Below are positions 49,501-61,726 of a DNA stretch of 64,000 nt, in pieces. How positions within the stretch are numbered: the first letter of the stretch is position 1; each line of letters begins with the position of its first letter. The stretch is from Capitella teleta (Eukaryota; Annelida; Polychaeta; Capitellidae), in the NCBI GenBank assembly GCA_000328365.1, contig KB301890.1:145874-209873 (forward strand), given 5' to 3'. The translations under genes were made by a program, and so were the position numbers. The notes under the pieces are model-generated. The model was not told the DNA's origin, searched no databases, and was given only the letters and a program-made list of their open reading frames with translations.

Positions 49501-50461
49501 TTGATGAGTCAGTCATGACCTGTTGATCATACTGTTAACTGTATACGTTGCATGTACTAGATTTCTGTATATTTCATGACCTAGTCACAGTGAATAGCCT
49601 TGTGGATGACTGCCTATATACTCATAATACTATAAGTCCTATGAGTAGGCCTTTTTGAATAATGTTATATGGTATATGGTCTACGTACATAAATGACACG
49701 TTCAGCGCTTACTCACGAAAACTTTTACTATTTCAATATCACAGATAATCACAGACAGCGACTCAGCCACATATTTGAATTTAATTTGTTGTTTCCGCGT
49801 TCATATTCCATTTTAATTTAGGAATTCGTGATGAAGTCCAAGAATCTAAATAAATCGGGCGAGACCAATGACGTCTCGCTGTATTATGACAGCTACATGA
49901 GCATATACTTTATTACACTTTCACTTTCATTAAGAAGTACAAATAAATTCCAAATACACGTATAATTAAAGTATCTTCTTTCAATCTTATAGACTCGTTC
50001 ATTTGGAACTCAACCTAGAAATTGCCTGAGGAGCCTGTTGCATTCATATTGAAAAGGCAAGAAAAGAGTACCAAGAAGAAGAATCAATTCAGTTTCGCTG
50101 GTGAATTAGAATTGAAATGTAGAGTGAAGGTATACCGGTACTTCTAACACTCAACATTGTCTTACATTCGTATTTTCTCCATTACAAGCATAAGTTTATT
50201 TTACTTTGAAGTTGAATTATTTTCAGATGCATCAGTTTGTTTATGGGAGATGGTTTGTTCTCGGCTTACTATAATTTCTTATTTTCACTTTGACATCACT
50301 TTATATTTGGGATTTCCTTGTCACTAGCCTTCAGAGTTTTGTGTTATGCAGATCCTGTTATTATTATCAGGCTGTTCCTCACAACATTGTGTAGGTAAAC
50401 GTGATCAATATCTACTCCTTAATTTAAATGAAAAATAAATATATTAGGGGCTTCACATTTA

Positions 50462-50494
<33 letters not shown>

Positions 50495-52328
50495 GTGAGG
50501 GTGGGACTAAACATACATCCTGTGTATGAAATGTCTTTAATCATCATTATCATTCATTAATTCAATAAATTGAAATGGTGAATGCATTCTTGATTAATGA
50601 AGATTCTCTCACGGCTATCTTTTCTCAGATCAACATGTGTCAACAGATGGCTCAGCCAACTTTATTCCATTATCCTTCATTATCCCAGCAAACTCTGCAA
50701 CACTCAATGATAAATTGCATTGGGATAAGCAAATGTACAACAAATGCAGGCTTGTGTTTGATGCAAAGTCAATTCTGGAGCATCTCGATTGGGACACAAA
50801 TCGAATGGAAATGCTTGGATTAGTGGATTTGGACAAATAAATTGTTTTTAAGTACGTGTTTTATTCTGTTAATTTTATATCATTAGTATTTTTAACTAGG
50901 CCCATTGTGCTGGCTTTCATCTGTTACTGACATTGTATTACTGTTATCAATCATGTTCTTTTGATTGTATATTTTATAGTGCTAGCATTATTTTTATATA
51001 CTCTATTTCTTGTTCATTGATTGAGTTCATGATCATATATTGAATCATATAATTATATAATTTTGAGCTTTGTGAAAAAACCCAATAAGTGGACTTTTAT
51101 GAGTTAAATCTAAGTACAAATAACTATTAAACGCTTCATTATCGTTTTTTGTAATTATATTCTGCAAGGAACCACCAAAAAAAATATTAAATTTATTATT
51201 CTCTGGTTAAACGGATAAAAACATGGGTTTTATTACAACTTTGACCGTTTCGTACGTTATGGTCGCTGAATGCGTTATGCCGATGTGTGCGTTATGATCA
51301 CCAAGTGCGTTATACTTGCAGCATCTACTGCCGATTTTCGTGTTTCGTGCTCGTTTGCAGAGCCCCCAAGAGTGTAACGCGCAATGGCGGAATCCACCGT
51401 GCCTACAAGCAATCTAGGTAGTAGTGGAGATCATTGACCAGGAGACCGTTATGAAACAGCCTGCATGGAGTCCTTTATGAAGCGTCCAGATCTGAATACC
51501 TGGAGTCCGTTATGAAGGCAATTTGGAGTTCGTTATGATGGAAGGGTGGACTAAAAATTTGTAAAGCACGCCCGGCGGAGGTTTGTACTCAACGAGTCTA
51601 TCATATTATCCTTCCCAGTAGGAAAAACCATGGAACGTAATCTACTCTAAATAATTGATCTAATCTTTTCCTGGGATCCTATAAGGCTAATACCATCATA
51701 TGTTTCGGCTCAGGTTGAAGTCTTTTTGAAATCTCAGTTATCGTTAGTCACTTTAATCTTTGCTTTATCTCATCATGCGCATAAAATCAAATCTTGTTTT
51801 CTCAAAGTGAAATGGATGGTTTCAATTCCTATTATTAATTACTTTAAGTGTGTTGCATAATGATTTCAGTGAGAATATTACGCTATGATCATGGTCACTG
51901 TGTTAAGGCCTTCAATGGTCTTCTGATGCTGTTACATTAATTTAGTTCGTTAATTTGGGAAATGAGTACCCCGACCTAAGCATTTGATTCAAAATCGATC
52001 ACATGTTTATATGTGGGGTTCAGAGAGCGTAAATTATCGCGTTGCCAGTACGCTAGAGTTAGTGTTTTTTTGTATCCATGCAGCTATAGTCTGCAGTCCT
52101 AGTCCACCACTTCTTCCCACCCCAAGATGTTGCTCAACCATTCGGTTCTTTCCCTCAATCGAAGCGATGTTTCCGCTTGTCCTGTTCCAGTGTCCGTATT
52201 TCCTGATCGTATTCTACTCACCTCTTTCAACAATCATTTTCTTCCTCTCACCCTTTTATATTCTGATTTACGTAAACCACTCTGAGTATTGCAGTTCTAT
52301 ATGTTGCATACAAGGGGCATAGTCATAA
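46600..52328. other. Intergenic stretch with exon-like fragments
   Basis: No gene is established. A basic open frame at 48173-48400 (rich in Lys, Arg and Glu) ends at 48400. At 50629-50837 an acceptor is followed by 69 codons (DGSANFIPLSFIIPANSAT, WDKQMYNKCRLVFDAKSI) ending in a stop that overlaps AATAAA. It looks like a terminal exon without a visible partner. The region 49270-49770 is dense in GTCACTGT, TGAGTCA and TGACTCA words. Poly-A tracts occur at 50462-50491. 51250-51540 holds the CGTTATG cluster. Confidence 0.35.
51254..51540 (+). repeat. Degenerate CGTTATGA-phased repeat
   Basis: The word CGTTATG recurs at 51255, 51273 and 51290, with CGTTATA at 51307, a period of 17-18 bp. More widely spaced copies follow at 51447, 51508 and 51531, with TTTATGA between. 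The bases between copies are not conserved. See the finding on this motif. Confidence 0.6.
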
Positions 52329-53626
52329 ATGTGTGAATCCACAAGTGACTTCGCATCTCAGATGCTGAATATAAATCAATTTCCAGGAAACGAAAAAGAC
52401 GAGGGATTCCAGTGAAGTGAAATATCTCACACCTTATCATGTATTTTTATTGACAGACTCTTTGAAGTACTGAAGGAACATGAGTCTATATATCCTTGTT
52501 TCAAGTACAAAAGTTACAAATTCACTCAAATGCGGAATAATAGTAATTGGCGATTGTTTTGCTCATTAGAGGGTGTAGCCTTTGAATCCCTAGAAAATCA
52601 AAGTATCGTTAGGCATCTACGGGACATTGGCGCATTGCCGGTGCACCCTTATTCCCCTAAACTTCAAAATATAATTACATCCCAATACTTGCAAACTGAA
52701 GTCGTGAAATTCTTCGGTTTACAGGTAATGCACGCTGAATGATGCAAAATGTGAGCGAACACTTTAAAACAGGGGGCTATACCCACAACAAACACGCACT
52801 GGCTGCCCATAAGTTATACATGTATGCAGCATAAACTGCTTGCACTGTATGTTATACAATGCGCACCAACAAGTTACACCACGAATTAAGCAATTCGTAA
52901 GTAAGTTATCTTCACAATCGGATTAACGTACCGATTAACAGATCTTGTTATCAACAGTTCTTATGTTTAGATTAGGATTGCCTGGATGTGTTCAGAGCAC
53001 GCAGTGAATAATTCCTCCAGCAATCTATGTCACCCAATTGCTAATTCAGCTGTGTGTATTATATACATGTATGTATGTCTCGATTACGTGGGATCATAAG
53101 TCTAGTGATCCACGTGATCCTGAACAGGTTGCGGCATCTAAAACTTCCGGTTCGCTTGGATACAAACCTAGAAGGATCTGCGATGCGTGTAAATACAAGG
53201 CATACAATGCAACACTGTTCCGTTTTCTTTTCTTACCCTGTTTTGTCTTGTCTTGCTTTGTCTCTTCCCATTTCATTTTCCTTTTTTGTTTCTTTCTCCT
53301 CTCATCCAATTTGTCCTCAGTATCTTTATATCATATGATTATTGTATTTACTTCTACCATTTAAAATAACGCTATTGATTTGACGCACGAATAAATGTGT
53401 TTACATGTATATGTAATAATGTATAGGCCCTAAAAGTCACGACCTGATTGATTGTAACTGAGGATGCTAATAAGGAAATAATTGATTTGCTTCTTTCCCA
53501 CAGCTGAGTCACACCCAGGCCTCCGGGAATCTGGTGCGTAATCACCTGGAACATCGGACATACACACGTAGCGAAACCGTGAAACTTCCCTTCCCACTAC
53601 TATATCGTGCGGAGAAGTCACAATAG
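52329..53626 (+). CDS. Unrecognised three-exon gene, about 157 residues
   Basis: Exons 52329-52411, 52457-52724 and 53504-53626 join in phase through a 45-nt intron and a 779-nt intron, with GT/AG at every junction. A stop precedes the ATG in frame. AATAAA lies at 53734-53739, 108 bases after the stop. The product is soluble, with no signal peptide or membrane helix. It begins MCESTSDFASQMLNINQF and contains EHESIYPCFKYKSYKFTQ, RHLRDIGALPVHPYSPKL and TSQYLQTEVVKFFGLQ, ending LPFPLLYRAEKSQ. I do not recognise the family. The composition (many aromatic and mixed charged residues, no low complexity) argues for a real protein. The first exon could be part of a longer one if the true acceptor is the AG at 52385-52386. 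Confidence 0.55.
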
Positions 53627-53733
53627 TGTGATGTCATGGAATCTTGCCCGTATGAGGAGAATATCGAACTCAAAGACCAACGTCATTTTCCATCGAGAGG
53701 AATTCCCTAATGCCCGGATGTGGAGAAATAGTT

Positions 53734-53739
53734 AATAAA
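53734..53739 (+). promoter_or_regulatory. Polyadenylation signal of the unrecognised gene
   Basis: AATAAA in GTTAATAAAAGAATAG. Confidence 0.5.
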
Positions 53740-54339
53740 AGAATAGAGATAAGAAGAAAAGAAGACGCGCATAACGTTTGGCTCGGCGTACTTTTGTTTA
53801 TGCAACGCGTAAAAATAACATCAGTATATTTTAATGCGGTAAATTTGGGGTGAAATTTCAGGAGGCCAATGTGACAATGTGATAAAAAGAAGACTACGTC
53901 CTTAATCAAGATATTTCAAGAATCACTGTAAAGATAGACATCTCCTTTCCTTTCAGGAAACAAGGCTGTTCATTCCCGGATCCATCTCACCACAAAATAT
54001 CTGCATTTCCGCGAACCACGGCAAGATGAAAAAGAAAAAAAGAAGAGAGAGAAAAAAAAAGATACCATCATCTTTAGACGAACGCGCTGAAGGAATTGTC
54101 TTTGATTTTTGAACAACAACCAGAATACGGGTAAGCCTGGTCGTCAATACACTCCATAATGTAAATATAAATAAGGGGGCACTCCCATTTTCGAACCATG
54201 TCCCATTACATATTATCCCTTCAGAACGTCCCAACCGAATCCTCTGACGTCAGACAAAATAATGAGGACTACTCCTTCATCCCTTATGTTACGCATATAT
54301 AATGCTGTACCGCATTGAAATAATAGCCACATATTTATT

Positions 54340-54642
<303 letters not shown>

Positions 54643-54699
54643 AAACCAATGGCAACAAAGAATATGTGTCAAGGAAATTAGGGTAAAATCAGGTTAGGT

Positions 54700-55900
54700 A
54701 AAAGCCATTGCATCTACAGGTAGAAGTCCACGTGCATGAGTTATTGGCATCATAAAATAATTTTGTTCGAATAGAAAGATAATAGTTTTGATTTAAAAGT
54801 GAACACAGATAAACACGAGCGAATTTCAAGTGGTAAAATATTCCACATGTGAGCAACTCTTTTAAAATAGAAATTTATAAAGGAATCAATTTTTGGAGTT
54901 GGCATCAAAAGCTCAATGACTCACTGAACGGATCCGAACGCAGTCGGGTATTAAAACAGCGTATTGCAACAATAGACGAAACATCAACATTCATTGCACC
55001 GTTAAAGTATTTGAATAAAAATAAAAGATCAGTAATTTCTCGTCTGAACGAAAGAGGTAGAATTTCAAGAAATTGACATCGCTCAATGTAAGATAAGTCA
55101 GCATTATTTAAAATAAAACGTGTCATCGATCGTTGGATGGATTCAATTTGTTTGGCTTTGCTTTTAAGATGAGGAGACCAGACAGGAGAGGCAAAATCTA
55201 AATGGCTACGGCATAGGGACATGAAAAGAGAAGGTTTAACATTGACTGGTGCATTAAAACTAATAGTACGTTTGACTATGCAGCACATCTTATTGCATTT
55301 AAAAATGGTAGACTCGATGTGAGTTGAAAAGTTTGATCAATGAAAACTCCAAGATCTTTAAAAACATTGACATGATCTAGAATAACACCATTCATCGCAT
55401 ATTAAAATGGATGGGCGCATGTAATCGAGTAATCGATAAAACATTGCATTTGGACGGATTAAAGCATTCAAGTATCTTTGTAAAAGTTCACAATCATGAG
55501 TGGTATTTATGGACTTAAAACACTTGCTGTCATCAGCGAATAAGGCAGTTGTACAATGTAAAGTTTCGTACGGCATGTCATTTATGAAAAGTAAAACCAA
55601 CAATGGACCTAAAATAGAGCCTTGAGGAACACCAGAAGGAACCCCCAGCCAAGTCGAACTCTTCCCTTCAACAATAACACTTTGCGACCGCTCAGACAAA
55701 TAGCTTCGAATCCACACTTAAAAGGTTGCCATCAACACCGTAAAATGTTTGAGTTTATACAGTGAAAGTTTGTGCGAAACACAATCAAAGGCTTTACTAA
55801 AATCCAGAAATACAGCATCTATTTGACCATCTTTATTTCGAATAGAACGAATGCGATTATAAGGGAATATATAAGAGAATGGTGAAGCCTCCAAATAACA
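54700..55900 (-). mobile_element. LINE reverse transcriptase remnant 1 (CR1/Jockey-like)
   Basis: On the minus strand the reverse transcriptase core is visible: VFLDFSKAFDCVSHK near 55800, GVPSGVPQGSILGPLL near 55620 and the catalytic FADDSKCFK near 55525. The C-terminal region follows (RSHLDFASPVWSPHLKSKAK, FLEILPLSFRREITDLL). FADD and the PQGS motif fit CR1/Jockey/L2-type non-LTR elements. The reading frame changes several times and has stops (for instance between about 55720 and 55740, and near 55360), so it is inactive. The 5' part is missing. Confidence 0.85.
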
Positions 55901-55984
55901 GTTTCATGTATGTCACGGCCTAAAGGGTTAAGTGCACTTAATTTAAGACTAATGTTTAAGTCTCGATTCGCTTCCTTCTCTGAT

Positions 55985-56079
55985 ATTTTGCAAAAATAAT
56001 ATCACACTTGACGAGTGAAGATAACAACGATGATTGCAAGGCTGACATTCCTTCGTTTCCTGAAATCAACCACTGACCA

Positions 56080-56125
<46 letters not shown>

Positions 56126-57102
56126 AAAAAACAAAAAAAAAAACTAAACTACGCATGTTTAATACGGATATGAATCGAACAATGAACAAGTGCTAAATGC
56201 GTATGATTGTTGTTAGTAATTTAATTGCTATGGTATCCATCCTGCATGATATCCATCCAGCATGAGATCCATCCAGCATGAGATCCATCTTTCTGTTATG
56301 TCATAATATTTCCAAATTCCATAAAGCGATGCAGCTTAAAATATGTAGGGAAAAAAACTGTTTCTGCATAGAATGTGTATAATTCGGACATGAATTATGA
56401 TTCATATCAAACTATCGGTGTCGTTGGACAGCTAATCAAGACATGCAACTAACAATCATCGGTACACGTATTGGATCGGGTTCTTCTTATGACAGCATTA
56501 ACGAATAACAGAAGTTTGTTGAGGCAATGCCCTCATTTACACCAACCAAGAAAGCACAACGAGGAAGCACAGAGCTCAGACCACAAGCAAAGACCGCCGT
56601 TGGATTTCTTACTACACGAGAACAATTTAAGCGCTGCTCTGAGTTCTGCCCTATGTTGAGCTGCAAGTATAGCGGGCGTTCCATTTTAAACGTGCTGCAT
56701 TTGGAGAAATTTTGCCAAGGAAGCCACCGGTCAAGCAAGGCCACTTTAAGGACATGGTTGTGATTCCAGGTTTCTGGAAACCTGAACGACACCAGCCGAG
56801 TCAGCTACTGTGCTCTTCAATGGGATTGGCCATTCAAATTCTATAAAGATCTCACCCGGAGGCTACTGATTAGCAAAGACGTCGAAAATACCGAATGAGC
56901 TATAGCTGCAATTTTCGAAAGTGCTATGCGGAAGCCCACGGACGATGCTATTGTGGACAATAGGCAATCTGTGTGTGCGGAATCGAAACATTAAGTCTCA
57001 CCTGCATGGGTTTAAAATATTAGGAAAGACACAGTTTAACGTGTTTCGTCTGATGACAGAGCACAATCTTCACATTTGATAGCAATTGGTGTCCGGCATG
57101 TG

Positions 57103-57134
<32 letters not shown>

Positions 57135-57200
57135 ATAATAATAATAAAAAAATAAAGAAAAGAAATCACATAATATCTCTTCATCCCTAGGAATATATTA
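55985..57200. other. No gene seen; homopolymers and short direct repeats
   Basis: A-rich tracts occur at 56081-56143 and 57103-57150. A 16-bp unit (CAGCATGAGATCCATC) is repeated about three times at 56240-56290. Open frames at 56470-56790 on both strands have no recognisable product. Confidence 0.4.
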
Positions 57201-57202
57201 TG

Positions 57203-57637
57203 CTATACTTTGTTCAAATTATTTAATTTATATTTAAGAGTATGCATTGGATTCCACGAGGCGTTCACATAATACAATGACGATGAAAACAGGGACACTA
57301 GGTGTGGGTTAGGGAATTGCGCCACATATTGCAGCGATTCACCGTAAAGATAAGTTAAAGGAGCGAAACCAAGTTCCATGTAAATGGACGACATTGAAAA
57401 GAGAACAATTTGTATCAAAAGAAAGTTGAAAATTTCAAAATGACTCTTTAAAATGTCTAACCACTCCGTTACTATATTGTCACAGCACGCCATAATTTGC
57501 AACCTCTCATCTGCGTTCAATACTGTCGGCCTAAATTCATCCTTATCTGAGCAAGGGGGGGGGGGAAGGGGGCTCAGATGAGATTCCACCTCATTAGCTT
57601 CAACGGCGAAGATTGAAAATTTGGACCAGTTTATCAT
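57203..57637 (-). CDS. Possible rhodopsin-like GPCR fragment (TM6-TM7)
   Basis: An uninterrupted minus-strand frame of 144 codons ends with two hydrophobic segments: FNFLLIQIVLFSMSSIYMEL and LVSLFSSSLYYVNASWNPMH, then TLKYKLNN. The second looks like helix 7 of class A receptors, where NP follows a small-residue stretch. The first would be helix 6, although the usual CWxP is absent. The N-terminal half is acidic (DKDEFRPTVLNADERLQ) and does not look like a typical third loop. It may be one exon of a receptor, a remnant, or chance. No partner exon was found. Confidence 0.3.
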   Translation of the reverse strand: MINWSKFSIFAVEANEVESHLSPLPPPPCSDKDEFRPTVLNADERLQIMACCDNIVTEWLDILKSHFEIFNFLLIQIVLFSMSSIYMELGFAPLTYLYGESLQYVAQFPNPHLVSLFSSSLYYVNASWNPMHTLKYKLNNLNKV

Positions 57638-57744
57638 TTCTCAAGATTGCAACCTGCAGGTCCCACAATGGCAAAGTGGGAAACTTTTATTATGTTCCGC
57701 ATTCATTGACGTCGAAAACGTTATTAAACATATCAGATTTCCCT

Positions 57745-57835
57745 TTGAAACATCGATGAGTCGAACGTCATTGACTTGAATGTCTCCCTATCATCCTATG
57801 TCGAAGTGTTATCGAAGTCCAGGTGATTCTCCTAT
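57745..57835 (+). mobile_element. Fragment of the pogo/Tigger-like element family
   Basis: About 90 bp resemble 5990-6080 of the 872-bp element, with TCGAACGTC, AATGTCTCCCTAT and TGTCGAAGTGTT blocks. The outer CAGT terminus and the other end are missing. Confidence 0.65.
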
Positions 57836-58047
57836 ACCTTATACTATGTTAATATACACTATGCATATACCATATCATTATGTAACTATATACTACATGT
57901 ATGAGGTATTGGGCAGGGTCTTAATGACCGATAATGAGTCACCGCAGCGAACCCACAATCCTACACGCAACAGTCATCATCATTCCGCTATATTTGGTGC
58001 AATGATCTCACGCACCAAAGGTCAAGGGTCGGTCATAGTGTGATATA

Positions 58048-59196
58048 CAAGGGCTGTTCTAAAAGTTCTCGGCCAAACGTAGAACACGTTATCACAGAAA
58101 GTTGAAATTTGACATGAATATAGGCTAACTTTTCAGATGAAAATTGCAAGCAATGAATTTTCCATAAAGTCATGTGATCACCTCTGGCACCAATTTGAGT
58201 GATACAGGGGTCGCATTTCGTCAAAATGCGACGACCTCCTAATTTACGCGCTAATTTAAAATCAATTTTAAATTATTATTCATTTACGGAGATCTCCAAT
58301 ATTTTCCTCATAACGCACCAAAGCAATAAAAAAAATCCTTTTATGGTATTTTTACGTTCCGGCAAAACTTTACGTAACAAGATGATTCGGGCCCAATATT
58401 TTCTTTCTCCGTAAGAGCATCATTTATTCCTTTAGTGGGATACTGAAGTGTCATGTTAGGTATATAAATATTATAAAATTCTTAAAATAGAAAGGCACCG
58501 GATAGCTCGGTGGGTTAAACCGCTGACTACAATCCAATGCCGACCGTGGGGGTCGAGGTCCCGGGTTTGAGACCCGATCAGGCCACGGGCGTTATGATTG
58601 TGAATTATAATTGTAATCCGTTATAATTGTAATTCTTCGGTGACTCTGCAGTACTGCCCAACTGCGTAACAAGGCCGGCGCTGTGTACTACTGTCTATGG
58701 TGGTATGCAAGATAAGGAACCCTTGGGATTTATCGATAAGAGTAGAGGGAAAGCCCGGTCCCGGGCCTTCTGCTCTGGCGCCCGTATCATCCGATCGGAT
58801 TGGGTGGAGCCGTAAAACCCCATCACTCACTCTCTTAAAATAGAGTGATATAATTATCCAGAATTGTGCATAAATTATATGGGTACAATCAATATTTTGT
58901 CACTCTAAAATATTAATTTAGACACTCGTGTATAGTGACATAGATTTAACTAAATTATCAGCAAGGCAAAATCTTAAGGCAGCAGCAAGACAAAAGCAGT
59001 GCACTCGATTAATATTGTTTTTGTTTGTTTGTTTGTTTATTTGTTTGTTTGGTTTTTTTTTTCTTCAGAAACTAGTTAGGCCAGGGAAATAAAGCTACGA
59101 ATGATCTTGTGAACAGTTGTTCCATATAACCTCTAAATTTCACGTCTCTAGTACTGTGCGTTTTATGTTAGGCCGAGAACTTTCGAACAACCCTCG
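58048..59196 (-). mobile_element. mariner-type transposon, internally deleted, split by a SINE
   Basis: Inverted ends of about 30 bp (CAAGGGCTGTTCTAAAAGTT at the left, CGAGGGTTGTTCGAAAGTTC inward from the right) are flanked by TA at 58046-58047 and 59197-59198. On the minus strand the 5' leader starts at the right. A short frame near the left end, KCDPCITQIGARGDHM, resembles the WxKCxxxxGxY end of mariner transposases. The rest of the transposase is absent: without the SINE the element is about 0.8 kb, against 1.3 kb for a complete mariner. A (GTTT)n tract sits at about 59018-59065. Confidence 0.85.
58492..58832 (+). mobile_element. tRNA-derived SINE, copy 4, full length
   Basis: Head GGCACCGGATAGCTCGGTGG, body and 3' end as in copy 3, tail CTCACTC. 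The 12-bp direct repeat TCTTAAAATAGA at 58480-58491 and 58833-58844 flanks it. It lies within the mariner element, so it is the younger insertion. Confidence 0.92.
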
Positions 59197-59333
59197 TAAG
59201 ACTCCTTCAATGAAGACCGTAAAACTTTAGAATCATATATAAAACATATTTATGGGCCAATCAGTTTAGGCTAAAAGGTCACGTTTAATAAATAAAACTT
59301 CGATAAGAATATGTAATATGCATACCACAGCGG

Positions 59334-59352
59334 TTTTTTTTTTTTTTTTTTT
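59334..59352. repeat. Poly-T tract
   Basis: About 19 T in an otherwise unannotated interval (59200-59900) where I see no gene. Confidence 0.85.
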
Positions 59353-60519
59353 CTCACAAAGAAATTTGTTTTGTTGGATTGTTGTTTTGGTGTTGTTGTT
59401 ATAAGTTGAAATGAGTTAATTTCTTCCCATTGTAAACAGGCTCATACAGAGCATTCAATGTTCTGTACGTCTAGATACGCATTGAACATACGCATTTGTC
59501 ACCTTACACTTTGAAATACCACCCCTTAATGGCGAGCACTGCGGAATCGAGGCTTCATGTGCTTCCGTGAATATGCGACCCAGTTAACGAAACCCCGCGG
59601 GATGACGAGAGTGGAATTAAACAGAATTTCTAATCACTAGCTCTGCTATTTAGATGAAACTTTAGAAGTTCTGTGTCGCCCCCTCCTTTGGGATGACAAG
59701 GTTTCATTTGTGGCTAATAGGTAAAAGTGAAAATTACAATCAACATCCCGTATATTCTTTTTAGTGAGTGCGCAATGCCGGGTAGTTTTTGGTTATATCG
59801 CACGGACAACACACAAGAGCGGTATCACTCCAAATTGAATCATTATTATGCTCATGTGGTGTACTAGCTTCGCCTGTGTTTTGAAGGCTCTATTAATAAA
59901 TTATGGGGTAAACGTTTCGATTTCCAAGTAGATCCCGGAGCCGATTGTAATTGGCCAGAATCGGCTGGCTGAAGTGAAAATGACTGACTAGCTGCTTAAG
60001 CCGCTTCACCAATCAGAGATATCGGCTGAGCATTGAAATCGGCGCCTAGCAGCGGCTTGAAGTGGCTTGGCAATGGGTGCTATGTCATCCTATATGTAAA
60101 AAATGCCAGCAGTTAATACAAACGAGTGTACATACACTACTCTATACATGCACTACTATGTACTGATGTGGAGATTTTAAGATCGAACGATTTCCAAAGG
60201 CCATAAATGTCCCACTTAATTACACTCTCTTGCTTTACTAAGTTCAAGACATTTAGGGCGTTTCATAAACTTCCATGAACATCATTATCACCACTATCAC
60301 TTTGTTTGCAAATTCAGCTAGGTTTTAAGAACTTCTAAGTAATGTATGCAGCGGAAAGAGGAAGCAATTAGAGGAATAGGTTGGAAAAGGAAAGAGGATG
60401 GCGAACCAAATGAGTTGTTGCATCAAGATCTTGAATGAAACATTCGCCGTTTTTGTTGACTCGGATTGCAATTGTTAGGCAACCTCTGTGTTACATATAT
60501 AAGATAGAATAGAATAGGA

Positions 60520-61300
60520 AAGAATAGTTTATTGTAATGTATGAAAAATGTCAAAAATAAAACAAATTACATCGAGTCAGATGTTAAGTCGCCCTAATTC
60601 TTCGATCATACTATGATACTAGTTATTGCTGCGTTGACATTTGGAGCAGAGATAAAAGCGTTAGTATCATCAGCGAAGAGAGTAAAATGCATACGCTCAG
60701 AGACAAAAGTGACATCGTTAATGTAACAAAAACAACAAAGGACCTAGGATGGAACCCTGAGGGACATCACCAGAAATTAAATCAGTACAGCCATTAGAAG
60801 TACAGTCATTAAAATTTCCCTTTGTTGACGACCCGATAAATAGTTAGTGAACCAACTATATGAGGGGTGCCGCGAATTTTATATCTCAAAAGCTTGGAGA
60901 GAAGAATTTTATGTTGTACGGTGTCGAATGTCTTCTGAAAGTCAAGCAGAACACTTATGGTGACTTCGCCCTGCTTAAATGCTCTTGTTATTCTGTCGAC
61001 TACTGATACCAGTGCTTGGGTTGTGTTTCTGCCTGGTTGGAAGCCAAACTGATGGGAGATAGGAAATTTTTGACCAACAAGTAAACGTACATTTTTTTGT
61101 GGACTAGTTTCTCAAGAATTTTTTTTGAACACATGCAAGAGAGAAATGGGTCTGTAGTTACAAATTTCTTTCGGGGAACTTTTCTTGAACAAATGTACAA
61201 CTCGTGCTATTTTCCTTTCGCAAGGCACGGTTTCTTCTAATAACGAAAGGTTTGAAATGTGGAGTAAAAGAGAAATCAATAGCTTAACTAATTGCAAATA
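60520..61300 (-). mobile_element. LINE reverse transcriptase remnant 2
   Basis: Minus-strand motifs in order: NYRPISLL near 61160, FQPGRNTTQALVSVVDRITR near 61020, SVLLDFQKTFDTVQHKILL near 60920, DVPQGSILGPLLFLL near 60745 and LFADDTNAFI near 60680. They define the finger and palm of a CR1/Jockey/L2-type reverse transcriptase. Stops and frame changes are present, and both ends are missing. It lies within the 2-kb TIR element. Confidence 0.85.
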
Positions 61301-61670
61301 AAATAAGCAAATTCAACTAATTTTTCAGACCGGCAAAAGTAATGCATGTAGACAAGCAGTGTTATGAACCAAATGGCATGAAAAGCCAATGCAAATTGTT
61401 ATAGGGTTCGGCAGTGCTGTTATAATGGTACAAGCAATCAAAAAGATAGGATTAATACTAGGTAAATAGACCTATCAGAAATATACATGGAACTAGCAAC
61501 CATTGATCCACTCATAAGGGAATGTTTAACATTAACCTTAGTACGCAAACTGCGCATCCTATGTCCGTCCGATATATTTTGAGACAACCCCAGTACATGC
61601 ATGGTATAAACCATTAAATTAATTTTAATGAAACAAACGGAATAAAATCTACTTCCACAGATAGCTCAAC

Positions 61671-61726
61671 TGGCGCCCGTATCATCCGATCGGATTGGGT
61701 GGAGCCGTAAAACCCCATCACTCACT
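61671..61726 (+). mobile_element. Severely 5'-truncated SINE, copy 5, 55 bp
   Basis: Only the last 55 or so bases of the SINE family are present (GGCGCCCGTATCATCCGATC through CCCCATCACTCACT), yet a perfect 13-bp duplication CACAGATAGCTCA flanks it at 61656-61668 and 61727-61739. It is therefore a true target-primed insertion that aborted very early. Confidence 0.92.

Noticed and set aside
51360-51420. First coding exon MAESTVPTSNL of the gene at 52.3 kb
   Set aside because: Good start context and a GTAGTA donor, but its phase does not fit the exon at 52457.
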